The position numbers and the translations under genes are program-made. Below are positions 15,226 through 21,984 of a stretch of DNA of 24,792 nt, piece by piece; the first letter of the stretch is position 1, and each line of letters opens with the position of its first letter. The stretch covers positions 1 to 24,792 of the forward strand of contig CAMDMC010000021.1 of the NCBI GenBank assembly GCA_945901825.1, read 5' to 3'. The notes beneath the pieces were generated by a model. It saw only the letters and a program-made list of their open reading frames with translations, ran no database searches and had not been told where the DNA came from. This stretch comes from Bordetella parapertussis (GTDB lineage: Bacteria; Pseudomonadota; Gammaproteobacteria; Burkholderiales; Burkholderiaceae_A).

Positions 15226-16212
15226 ATGGCTGAATATCAAAACCTCTTTACCCAGGTACAGGTCATTGGTCCGCTCGAGCAGGGCATTCCGCTCGATCGC
15301 CCCCGTGACACCGCCGAACGGGTGGGCAAGCCCAGTCATTTCCACATCCTGGGCCGTCTCGGCAACGCCCAAATTGGTCCAATTTACCTTGGTTTTTTGG
15401 GCATTGCCTCGGCCTTTGCCTTCCTTGTTGGATTCACGGCCATTGGCTGGAATTACCTGGTGCAGGTGAACTACAGCCCCATTGAGTTTGTTCGCCAACT
15501 CTTCTGGCTGTCGGTTGACCCACCGCCACCTGCCTATGGGCTGCGAATACCGCCCTTAAATGAGGGTGGCTGGTGGCTGTTCTCGGGCTTCTTTATTACT
15601 CTGTCGATTCTGCTGTGGTGGCTACGCATGTATCGCCGTGCTGTGCAGCTGAAAATGGGAACCCACGTGGCCTTTGCTTTTGCCGCTGCCATCTGGCTTT
15701 ACCTGGTTCTGGGTTTCTTCCGCCCTGTGCTCATGGGCAGCTGGGGCGAGGCTGTGCCTTTTGGCATCTTCTCGCACCTTGACTGGACGTCAGCCTTCTC
15801 GTTGCGCTACGGCAACCTGTTCTACAACCCTTTCCACATGCTCTCTATTGCCTTTTTGTATGGATCGGTCTTGCTTTTTGCCATGCACGGCGCCACCATT
15901 CTGGCAGTGAGTCGCTTTGGTGGTGAACGCGAAATCGAGCAAATTGTCGATCGCGGAACGGCCTCCGAGCGTGCTGCACTTTTCTGGCGCTGGACCATGG
16001 GCTTTAACGCCACAATGGAGTCCATACACCGCTGGGCCTGGTGGTTTGCCGTACTCACCTGCATAACCGGGGGTATTGGTATTCTGCTAACGGGCACCGT
16101 GGTGGACAACTGGTACCTGTGGGCGGTAAAGCATGGTGTTGCTCCTGCCTACCCTGCTGTTTGGGGCCCTGTTGTTGACCCAGCGTTGGTCGACCCACAG
16201 CTAGCGAAGTAA
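15226..16212 (+). CDS. pufM: Photosynthetic reaction centre M subunit
   Basis: PufM pairs with PufL and binds QA and half of the special pair. It is 328 aa with five membrane spans. Hallmarks are [47 protein letters not shown] with [39 protein letters not shown] (with the iron-ligand Glu) and [12 protein letters not shown]. The C-terminus runs past the fifth span into a tail ([20 protein letters not shown]), as in species with a PufC cytochrome. AAGGAGAA precedes the ATG. pufC starts 19 bases after the stop. Confidence 0.98.
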   Translation: MAEYQNLFTQVQVIGPLEQGIPLDRPRDTAERVGKPSHFHILGRLGNAQIGPIYLGFLGIASAFAFLVGFTAIGWNYLVQVNYSPIEFVRQLFWLSVDPPPPAYGLRIPPLNEGGWWLFSGFFITLSILLWWLRMYRRAVQLKMGTHVAFAFAAAIWLYLVLGFFRPVLMGSWGEAVPFGIFSHLDWTSAFSLRYGNLFYNPFHMLSIAFLYGSVLLFAMHGATILAVSRFGGEREIEQIVDRGTASERAALFWRWTMGFNATMESIHRWAWWFAVLTCITGGIGILLTGTVVDNWYLWAVKHGVAPAYPAVWGPVVDPALVDPQLAK

Positions 16213-16231
16213 TTGACGATAGGAGCGTTTG

Positions 16232-17482
16232 ATGACTACATATCCTCGACAGGAGTCTCACGCAGTACCCATAGAAGAGGGTACGCGACCGAGGCCAACT
16301 CCCGTGTCGGCTTCCAAGAAGCCAGGCGTACTGGGATGGCGTGGGCTTGTTATCGGCATGGCTATGAGCCTAGGTTTAATGGGCTGTGAGCGCCTACCTG
16401 TCGATGTTAATCAGGGTGGCTACCGCGGCACGGGCATGGAGCAGGTTGTTAACCCACGCATCGAGTCGGTGAAACTGGCGGCCAATCAGGCGCCTGCTGC
16501 GCTTGAGCCCGCTGAAGAAGGCGGACCCAAGGCAAGCGAGGTCTATCAGAATGTGCAGGTCTTGGGCGATCTCTCGGTGGCGCAGTTCAACCGCCTGATG
16601 GTGGCCATGACTGCCTGGGTCTCGCCGGAACAGGGCTGCGCCTACTGCCATAACGTTCAAAACTTTGCCGACGATGGCCTCTACACCAAGCTGGTGGCAA
16701 GACGTATGACGCAAATGACCCAGACCATCAATGACCGTTGGCAGTCGCACGTGGGTCAGACGGGTGTCACCTGCTACACCTGTCACCGTGGCCAGAATCT
16801 TCCCGCAAAACGTTGGTTTACCGAGCCTGAGATGCAGATCGCAGGGCGGCTTCTGGGTAACGATTCAGGCCAGAACCGTGCAGGTGTGGAGGCTGTGGCA
16901 AATTCCGATTTACCCTACGACCCCTACACGCCTTTCTTACTAGAGAGCAATCCCATTCGGGTCAATGGCACCACCGCTCTGCCCACCGGAAATCGCATGT
17001 CCATCAAGCAGACGGAGTGGACCTATGCGCTCATGATGCACATGAGCGAGGGTTTAGGGGTTAACTGCACGTACTGCCACAACACCCGGGCCATTGCCGA
17101 GTGGGAACAAAGCCCGCCCGCCCGCGTCACCGCCTGGTATGGCATTCGAATGGTGCGTGAGGTTAATAACGAGTTCATTACTGGTCTTACCCCTATTCAC
17201 CCGCCGAATCGACTCGGGGTCATGGGTGACATTGCCAAGGTGAACTGTGCCACCTGTCACCAGGGTGTGAACAAACCGCTTTACGGGGCGCAGATGCTTA
17301 AGGCGCACCCCGAACTCTCCGGCCCCAACGCGCTTAAAGACGCTATGGAGATCAAGGGTCCTGCCAAGCCGGTTGCTCCCCAGAGCCAAGGTCCTGAGCC
17401 AATGAACTCGTCAACGTCTTTTTCGAAGGGCTCCGCAAGCTTAGGGCAGCTTGAAGGCCGTGCAGTCGCTCGGGCGAATTAA
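16232..17482 (+). CDS. pufC: Tetraheme reaction-centre cytochrome c subunit, lipoprotein form
   Basis: PufC sits on the periplasmic face of the reaction centre and re-reduces the photo-oxidised special pair. It is 416 aa. Four CxxCH haem motifs are present: CAYCH (136-140), CYTCH (181-185), CTYCH (279-283) and CATCH (339-343). A hydrophobic stretch ends in the lipobox LMGC (Cys52), so the mature protein should be lipid-anchored. A polar stretch of about 32 residues precedes the signal sequence, longer than usual. The ATG at 16232 has AGGAG six bases upstream and was chosen over a TTG at 16229. The C-terminus is Pro/Ser/Ala-rich. Last gene of the puf operon; double terminators follow. A second tetraheme paralogue lies at 20603-21766. 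Confidence 0.96.
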   Translation: MTTYPRQESHAVPIEEGTRPRPTPVSASKKPGVLGWRGLVIGMAMSLGLMGCERLPVDVNQGGYRGTGMEQVVNPRIESVKLAANQAPAALEPAEEGGPKASEVYQNVQVLGDLSVAQFNRLMVAMTAWVSPEQGCAYCHNVQNFADDGLYTKLVARRMTQMTQTINDRWQSHVGQTGVTCYTCHRGQNLPAKRWFTEPEMQIAGRLLGNDSGQNRAGVEAVANSDLPYDPYTPFLLESNPIRVNGTTALPTGNRMSIKQTEWTYALMMHMSEGLGVNCTYCHNTRAIAEWEQSPPARVTAWYGIRMVREVNNEFITGLTPIHPPNRLGVMGDIAKVNCATCHQGVNKPLYGAQMLKAHPELSGPNALKDAMEIKGPAKPVAPQSQGPEPMNSSTSFSKGSASLGQLEGRAVARAN

Positions 17483-17543
17483 AACGCTGTAGCAAGTGAC
17501 ATTCATCTTGCACCGATTGGAAGTGAAGTCCTCCGGTGCTCTT

Positions 17544-17577
17544 CGCCTCTAGGGCCCCCTCCTAGGGGCGTTTTTTT
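17544..17577 (+). terminator. Rho-independent terminator of the puf operon
   Basis: CGCCTCTAGG (17544-17553) pairs with CCTAGGGGCG (17561-17570), ten pairs with one G-U, around a 7-nt loop. Seven Ts (17571-17577) follow directly. It lies 61 bases after the pufC stop, in the right orientation. Confidence 0.9.
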
Positions 17578-17580
17578 GAC

Positions 17581-17612
17581 AAAAGAAAAGCTCCCTCGGG
17601 AGCTTTTCTTTT
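17581..17612. terminator. Bidirectional hairpin terminator between pufC and hip
   Basis: AAAAGAAAAGCTCCC (17581-17595) and GGGAGCTTTTCTTTT (17598-17612) are a perfect 15-bp inverted repeat with almost no loop. A/T-rich outer arms give a U-run in either direction. It sits 23 bases past the hip stop on the minus strand and right after the puf terminator, so it can end both convergent transcripts. Confidence 0.85.
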
Positions 17613-17635
17613 TTGGTACGGAATACAACTTTAAT

Positions 17636-17962
17636 TTAACTCTTAACTTCCTTGAAGTTTTTGCACCATCCCGCTCTGGGTGTGTGCTGGTCACCAAAGA
17701 AGGAACATGCTGCGTACGCGTCCTTGTCTTTGCCATCCCAAAGCTGACACTTGCTGCACTCCTGCCCTGTTTTGTACTTTCTCCAGTTTCGATCCGCCTT
17801 AGGGTCGATTCCTTTTGCATCAACAACAAAGCCCATCGATTTGGCGTAGCTGTCATTGGGGTCGAGACGGTTACTTGCTGCCTGAACGCTTTGCAACGAG
17901 GAAAGGGCAGCGGCGCCTGCAACAGCTTTGATCATGAATACACGTCTGGAAACAGTTGTCAT
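17636..17962 (-). CDS. hip: High-potential iron-sulfur protein (HiPIP)
   Basis: HiPIPs are small periplasmic 4Fe-4S electron carriers. In several purple bacteria they deliver electrons from the bc1 complex to the reaction-centre cytochrome. It is 108 aa. A twin-arginine signal (SRRVFMIKAVAGAAALSSL) is processed after the Ala-rich stretch around residue 28. The four cluster cysteines are 69, 72, 86 and 100 (CSKC, AACSFFG, GWCKNF), the C-x2-C-x13-C-x13-C spacing expected for the family. GGAGAA precedes the ATG with good spacing. It is the last gene of a four-gene minus-strand cassette and lies convergent to pufC. Confidence 0.93.
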   Translation of the reverse strand: MTTVSRRVFMIKAVAGAAALSSLQSVQAASNRLDPNDSYAKSMGFVVDAKGIDPKADRNWRKYKTGQECSKCQLWDGKDKDAYAACSFFGDQHTPRAGWCKNFKEVKS

Positions 17963-18028
17963 TATGGTTCTCCGTGATTGGGTCTTAAAAAGTTAATGGC
18001 GATAAAACGAATAGGGGCTTTGAAAAAC

Positions 18029-18607
18029 TCAGTTGCCGTACCGAACGAGCCTAACAAAGAGTTTTGAGTCGGCAGGGACTGCCCTTAATCCCTCCTGCCC
18101 AAAACTCATCGCGTACCAGAGTGGCTCATAGCCTCCGGAGGCTTTCGCACTGTTTGTCCAAAAGAAGCTCGCGGGTGTACCAGGGAAGTTCTCTTGGCTA
18201 ATACGAACACCGTCGGGGTTGAGACTGCTGGAAGCTATGCGGGCCAGTTCCGTAAGGCTAGGAAGACGCCAGTCTTGATGAAAAGGCTCTACTTGGTTGA
18301 TCTGTTTGACTGCCTCGCGCGCCTGATCAAGACTAAGGGCCAAGGCCTGGCCTTTACAACGGGACAAGACCTCATCCCACCGCTGACCAAGCGAACAACG
18401 CTTCCAGGTAATCTGCGCATTGCGGTCCGTCAGGGTTCCATCTGCGTTGTCAACAAATCGATTCTCGTTCGTCGAGACAGAGATCAGACTCGTCTCGAGC
18501 AGCTTGTGCTGCGCACCCGCCTGGGCGCCGGCTAGGCTAAAAAAAACACCTAGACCGAGCGCCACCTGCTTCCATTGCAATAACCGGTAAGACGAAGCCA
18601 TAGACAT
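18029..18607 (-). CDS. Secreted DUF1566 / Lcl-domain protein
   Basis: This 192-aa protein has an N-terminal signal-like segment (LQWKQVALGLGVFFSLAGAQ). The rest matches the DUF1566/Lcl C-terminal pattern. RFVDNADGTLTDRNAQITWK comes first, then the conserved DWRLPSLTELARIASS. FFWTNSAKASGG and a final KLFVRLVRYGN follow. Two cysteines (in WKRCSLG and LSRCKG) could form a disulfide. The function of this domain is not established; it is often found in exported or surface proteins. Two start codons (18607 and 18601) are possible and neither has a clear ribosome site. It lies 44 bases after the cytochrome gene and 66 bases before hip, so it is probably co-transcribed. Confidence 0.7.
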   Translation of the reverse strand: MSMASSYRLLQWKQVALGLGVFFSLAGAQAGAQHKLLETSLISVSTNENRFVDNADGTLTDRNAQITWKRCSLGQRWDEVLSRCKGQALALSLDQAREAVKQINQVEPFHQDWRLPSLTELARIASSSLNPDGVRISQENFPGTPASFFWTNSAKASGGYEPLWYAMSFGQEGLRAVPADSKLFVRLVRYGN

Positions 18608-18651
18608 TGAAGGCAGGTTTTCAGACAGGTTAAAAAAACGACAGGTTCAAC

Positions 18652-19167
18652 TTACTCCCGGGTGTCTTTGCCAATCATGGAAGGCTTGGAAGGAAAACCC
18701 TTACCGTACTCAACACGAACAGGCGATGTCTGCCGTGATGCAAGGCCCGGTTCAATGGGCTTGCCGCGGTGCAGTTGGAAGGCATAGGCCTCCATTGCTA
18801 GCATCTCTGGTCCCGTCACATCAAGGGCCTTACCTGCCTGAGGATTCTCGATGCACCAGTTGATCATTTCCCTAAACGTTGCGACGCGGTTAAACGCCGG
18901 AATGAACTTAGGAAATGTCTGTGGGTTAGCAGCAGCACCGTCGGGATGGCAGTTACCGCAGCCCAGCCCGTTGGTGCTCATTGAGGGCTTGCTGCCGTGC
19001 CAAAGGTCGTACCCTTCTTTGGATACGGCCCACAAGGCCTTCTGTTGCTTGTCGAGCTCCGCCTGCGTAAAGGGCTCGCGGGCCTGAACACTGCCTAAAG
19101 AAAATGCTGCTGTAAGTCCCACTGCACCGAGGGCTGTTAGCGCCCTGCTTGTAAAGGTTGTTTTCAT
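18652..19167 (-). CDS. Periplasmic mono-haem c-type cytochrome
   Basis: This 171-aa protein has a Sec signal peptide (MKTTFTSRALTALGAVGL... ending VQA, cut near residue 29). A single haem motif CGNCH lies at residues 70-74. The following region FREMINWCIENPQAG...GPEMLAMEAYAFQLHRGKPI resembles the SoxA/TsdA-like fold of sulfur-oxidation cytochromes more than a small class I cytochrome, with an extra Cys at 105. I cannot name the subfamily. The ATG at 19167 has AAGGAG upstream; a longer reading to 19224 would overlap the metallophosphoesterase gene and was rejected. It begins 29 bases after that gene's stop. Electron exchange with the HiPIP or PufC is plausible but inferred. Confidence 0.8.
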   Translation of the reverse strand: MKTTFTSRALTALGAVGLTAAFSLGSVQAREPFTQAELDKQQKALWAVSKEGYDLWHGSKPSMSTNGLGCGNCHPDGAAANPQTFPKFIPAFNRVATFREMINWCIENPQAGKALDVTGPEMLAMEAYAFQLHRGKPIEPGLASRQTSPVRVEYGKGFPSKPSMIGKDTRE

Positions 19168-19196
19168 CAAAGTCTCCTTAATTGACGAACACTGAA

Positions 19197-20252
19197 TTAG
19201 GCTTTGAAGCCGTTCTTCATCCATGGGGTAAGTGAATCTGCAAACGGCTGGTGGTGAACGTTAATGCCGGCTGGGGAAATGTCTGCGTAGTAGCTGCCCA
19301 TTCCGTCGGCCTCATTGCCAGGGTCTGCCCTGTACTGTCGGCTCTGGGGGAAGGCAAGCTCGACATCCGGATAGGGCCAGGGCCATGACGTGCTCATTGC
19401 GCCAACAGAAGACATGTTGCCAATCTTGTTGTAGATGGTCTGGTGGACATGGCCATGGAAAGAGAACGTGTTCTCAAACCTGGCAAGCATGGCACGAATT
19501 TCCGCGCCGTCGGACGTTCCGAAGCCCCAACGTGGGTAGTAGTCCCACAGAGGTGCGTGACTGAAGAGAACGATAGGCGTGTCGGTGGATTGCTTAGCGA
19601 GGTCTTTCTTGAGCCAAGCAAGCTGCTCAGCATGAATGCCCCACAGGCCTCCCCATGGTCCCTCAAGCATGGACATATGGGTCTGGCGCTCGACACCCGT
19701 CATTTTCTTGGCAGTCCAGAAGTCGTCAACGAGAATGTTATTCAGGCCGACAAAATGCACGCCCTTGTGATCAAACGACCAGTACTCTTTACGGCCCTTG
19801 CGCTGACCAGATTCAGGGTTGTTCGCACCGTAAAGACCGTTCCAGCCTGTACCCATGTCAACGTACCAGTCATGCTCACCGGGGATGATGACCATCTTGG
19901 ACTTGATGTTTGAGAGGATCTTCTTGCCTTTTTCAAGCTGGTCCATCGTGCCGTCTTGGGCAATGTCGCCGCCGTAGAGTACGAAGTCAGGCTTAACAGG
20001 CAGGTTGTTCACCTGCTCAATGGCATCCATCAACTGGGTGTCAAACTTGTGGTCTTTGAAGCTGTAAAGATGTGAATCGCTGATGACTGCAAAGCGGAAA
20101 GGGGTGACCTTCTTTCCGGGCTGCGCATGCACTAAGTCAACAAGACCAAGGTTGACGCCGGCCGCGGTTGCCACCATCGTTGAAAGACCTGCCTTACCTG
20201 AGAACTGTAAAAACTCACGCTTACTACTGTTTTCAATTTTGCTGTCTGCCAT
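19197..20252 (-). CDS. Exported calcineurin-like metallophosphoesterase
   Basis: This 351-aa protein carries all the metal-binding motifs of dinuclear phosphoesterases: DSH (residues 59-61), GGD (94-96), GEHD (125-128, usually GNHD), SH (231-232) and GHVH (267-270). The N-terminus SKREFLQFSGKAG...VHAQ looks like a twin-arginine signal with Lys-Arg in place of Arg-Arg, placing it in the periplasm. The substrate is unknown; the superfamily includes phosphodiesterases, nucleotidases and the SoxB sulfur enzyme. GGAG precedes the ATG. It is the first gene of a four-gene set with a cytochrome, a DUF1566 protein and a HiPIP. By eye its G+C is lower than the bch genes. PhoD/PhoX-type phosphatases lack this motif set. 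Confidence 0.88.
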   Translation of the reverse strand: MADSKIENSSKREFLQFSGKAGLSTMVATAAGVNLGLVDLVHAQPGKKVTPFRFAVISDSHLYSFKDHKFDTQLMDAIEQVNNLPVKPDFVLYGGDIAQDGTMDQLEKGKKILSNIKSKMVIIPGEHDWYVDMGTGWNGLYGANNPESGQRKGRKEYWSFDHKGVHFVGLNNILVDDFWTAKKMTGVERQTHMSMLEGPWGGLWGIHAEQLAWLKKDLAKQSTDTPIVLFSHAPLWDYYPRWGFGTSDGAEIRAMLARFENTFSFHGHVHQTIYNKIGNMSSVGAMSTSWPWPYPDVELAFPQSRQYRADPGNEADGMGSYYADISPAGINVHHQPFADSLTPWMKNGFKA

Positions 20253-20317
20253 TTGGAACTCCTTTAATTAAAGACAACTCCCTCGGTTAAAATAGTAGAA
20301 CCATGTACTAAGTTCGT

Positions 20318-20396
20318 CTAGGACAAAAACATTAAGATTTGCTTAGCAGCCAATATATAAGCCAATCCGCATACATACAAATAGCTTTTGTCCCAG
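20318..20396 (-). promoter_or_regulatory. Promoter of the metallophosphoesterase cassette, flanked by an inverted repeat
   Basis: On the minus strand TTGTAT (plus 20375-20380) and TATATT (20352-20357) are 17 bp apart, a fair sigma70 promoter giving a leader of roughly 95 bases. It is bracketed by CTAGGACAAAA (20318-20328) and TTTTGTCCCAG (20386-20396), inverted copies matching 10 of 11 bases. No TGT-N12-ACA site was found here. The rest of the 20253-20602 gap holds an AAGTTT/AAACTT palindrome (20418-20433) and tiny ORFs. Confidence 0.45.
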
Positions 20397-20487
20397 ACAG
20401 AAACATGGGCGAAATTTAAGTTTCATAAAACTTCTTCGAAACCGGGTTTTCCCGTATGTGCAAGGGCTACTTTGAAAGGAGTTTCTT

Positions 20488-20546
20488 ATGAGTACCCAAA
20501 AGCATCGCTTATGAATACGCGAGCGCCCCTCTGGCTGGGCAAATGA
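20488..20546 (+). other. Two overlapping mini-ORFs with a good ribosome site
   Basis: GAAAGGAG precedes an ATG at 20488 encoding MSTQKHRL (stop 20512-20514). Its stop overlaps a second ATG (20511) encoding MNTRAPLWLGK. A CCCCTC/GAGGGG stem (20526-20550) covers the second ORF. No plus-strand gene follows. It may be a leader peptide relic, the stub of a deleted gene, or chance. Confidence 0.2.
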
Positions 20547-20602
20547 GGGGTCGCAACCGCGGTAAAAGACGTTCGTTTCCTGCTTCGAATAACCCTTAGC
20601 GG

Positions 20603-21766
20603 TTATTGAGATTCAAGACTTTTGGGATCCTTGCCCTTGTTTTCGATCTTGAACGGGTTGACTTCTGCGACCTCGTCATAGGTTCTGGGGCCGCCCGCGT
20701 ACGGCAGGCGTGCCTCGACAGCAAGTGCAGGGTAGTCGTTGAGCATGCTTATGCCATTAAGTGGCTTACCGACCCCCTTGTGGCAGGTTGCGCAGGCCAC
20801 CTTCGGATAGTCGCCTGAGGCGTTCATTCGATACAGGGGCAGCAAGCTTCCCACCGAATGCAGATAGGTGCTGTTGATATCTCTGACCATCCGAATGCCA
20901 TACCAGGCCGTGACGCGTTGAGGGGAACTCTGCTCCCAGTTGGCGGCAGCCCGGGTGTTATGGCAGAAGGTGCAGTTCACGCCTAAGGATTGACTCATGT
21001 AGATCATGAGCCCATAGGTGTGTTCGCTTTGCTTGACAGAACGACGGTTCTCGCCCGCCAGCGCCCTTTCGCCCTGAACCCGAATACTGGGAGAGTCTTT
21101 ATCTTTAAGAAAAATGGTAAGAGGGTCGTAGGGCAGGGATGTATTGCCAACGGTCTCAATACCTGGATGGTTCTGCCCGAATCGATGCCCAAGCATGGCA
21201 AGCTGATCTTTCTCATTGCCAATAAACTCGAACCAATCGCCTGAGGGCACAGGCTGCCCGCGATGGCAGGTGTAGCAGGTTACGCCGGTGTTACCCACGT
21301 GCTTTTTCCAACCTTCGTTGATGTTGCGAGTCATCTGCAACATATGCCTTGCGACAACCTTAGGGTATTTTTCATCGGAGGCAAGGTACTTTGGATTGTG
21401 GCAATAGGCGCAGCCCTCTTCGGGCGAGACCCAGACAGTGAGAGCCTGCATAAGCCTAGAAAACTCTTGGGTGTTGAGGTCGGTGAGCACCTGAATGTTG
21501 AGGTACTTGTCTTTAGCGAGGATCGGCGGGTTGGCTGGGTCGATCTCAGGGGGTGGCTCAGGCTCAGGAATGGCGTGAAGAGGTGCCTGGGCTCGCTGGG
21601 TTTTAGGGTCGTGGTTGAGCACCATACCTACGCCTCGGTAGCCCAGTTGCTCGGGCTTTGTAGCCTCAATTTTGGAGCCACCAGAGGCCGACAAAAGCGT
21701 AACAAGGGCAATGCCGACAATGCTCGCCAGCGCGGCGATTACGGGGATAAGAAAGAAACGCTTCAT
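20603..21766 (-). CDS. Second tetraheme reaction-centre-type cytochrome (PufC paralogue)
   Basis: This 387-aa protein is clearly a PufC homologue. It has four CxxCH motifs: CAYCH (119-123), CYTCH (164-168), CTFCH (265-269) and CATCH (325-329). Family blocks shared with the puf-operon copy include VWVSPEEGCAYCHNPKYLAS, VGNTGVTCYTCHRGQ, RVTAWYGIRMVR and GVGKPLNG. The N-terminus (MKRFFLIPVIAALASIVGIA) is a hydrophobic anchor with no lipobox Cys, so it should be held by an uncleaved helix. A Pro/Glu-rich segment (EPEPPPEIDPANPP) follows. GGAGG precedes the ATG. A strong promoter under two PpsR-like sites lies upstream. It could replace PufC under some conditions or serve as a separate electron carrier. 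Confidence 0.93.
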   Translation of the reverse strand: MKRFFLIPVIAALASIVGIALVTLLSASGGSKIEATKPEQLGYRGVGMVLNHDPKTQRAQAPLHAIPEPEPPPEIDPANPPILAKDKYLNIQVLTDLNTQEFSRLMQALTVWVSPEEGCAYCHNPKYLASDEKYPKVVARHMLQMTRNINEGWKKHVGNTGVTCYTCHRGQPVPSGDWFEFIGNEKDQLAMLGHRFGQNHPGIETVGNTSLPYDPLTIFLKDKDSPSIRVQGERALAGENRRSVKQSEHTYGLMIYMSQSLGVNCTFCHNTRAAANWEQSSPQRVTAWYGIRMVRDINSTYLHSVGSLLPLYRMNASGDYPKVACATCHKGVGKPLNGISMLNDYPALAVEARLPYAGGPRTYDEVAEVNPFKIENKGKDPKSLESQ

Positions 21767-21883
21767 CCTGCCCTCCTGTCTACCTAGAGTATTGGGCTTG
21801 GGGCGCCTTTAAAGCCTACCGGGGCCTTGGTTGGTGACTAGAGACCCCAGTTTGTCCCAGTTCGATTGTGCAAAAGACCTTAC

Positions 21884-21927
21884 TGTAATAATAAATTGAC
21901 ACAAGAAAATGTCAATGAATCTATACA
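21884..21927 (-). promoter_or_regulatory. Tandem PpsR/CrtJ operators over the promoter of the second pufC
   Basis: TGTAATAATAAATTGACA (21884-21901) and TGTCAATGAATCTATACA (21910-21927) both fit TGT-N12-ACA. They are exactly 8 bp apart, the spacing known for cooperative CrtJ binding. On the minus strand they cover TTGACA (plus 21910-21915) and TATTAT (21888-21893) with a 16-bp spacer, a near-consensus sigma70 promoter aimed at the gene starting at 21766. No plus-strand gene is downstream, so the target is clear. Confidence 0.85.
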
Positions 21928-21984
21928 TAAGAGATCTTGATGAAAGTAGGGCTCGAGTGGAAAGAGAAGCAAAACGATGGGCGG

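Noticed and set aside
19168..19224. Longer N-terminus for the c-type cytochrome
   Set aside because: It overlaps the metallophosphoesterase end. The ATG at 19167 has AAGGAG and begins a proper signal peptide.
20391..20405. TGT...ACA pair in the metallophosphoesterase promoter region
   Set aside because: Starting from TGT at 20389 the spacing to ACA is 11 bases, so it does not fit the PpsR consensus.
20588..20607. AATAACC/GGTTATT hairpin as a terminator for the second pufC
   Set aside because: It overlaps the stop codon and is not followed by a U-run on the minus strand; termination here is not supported.
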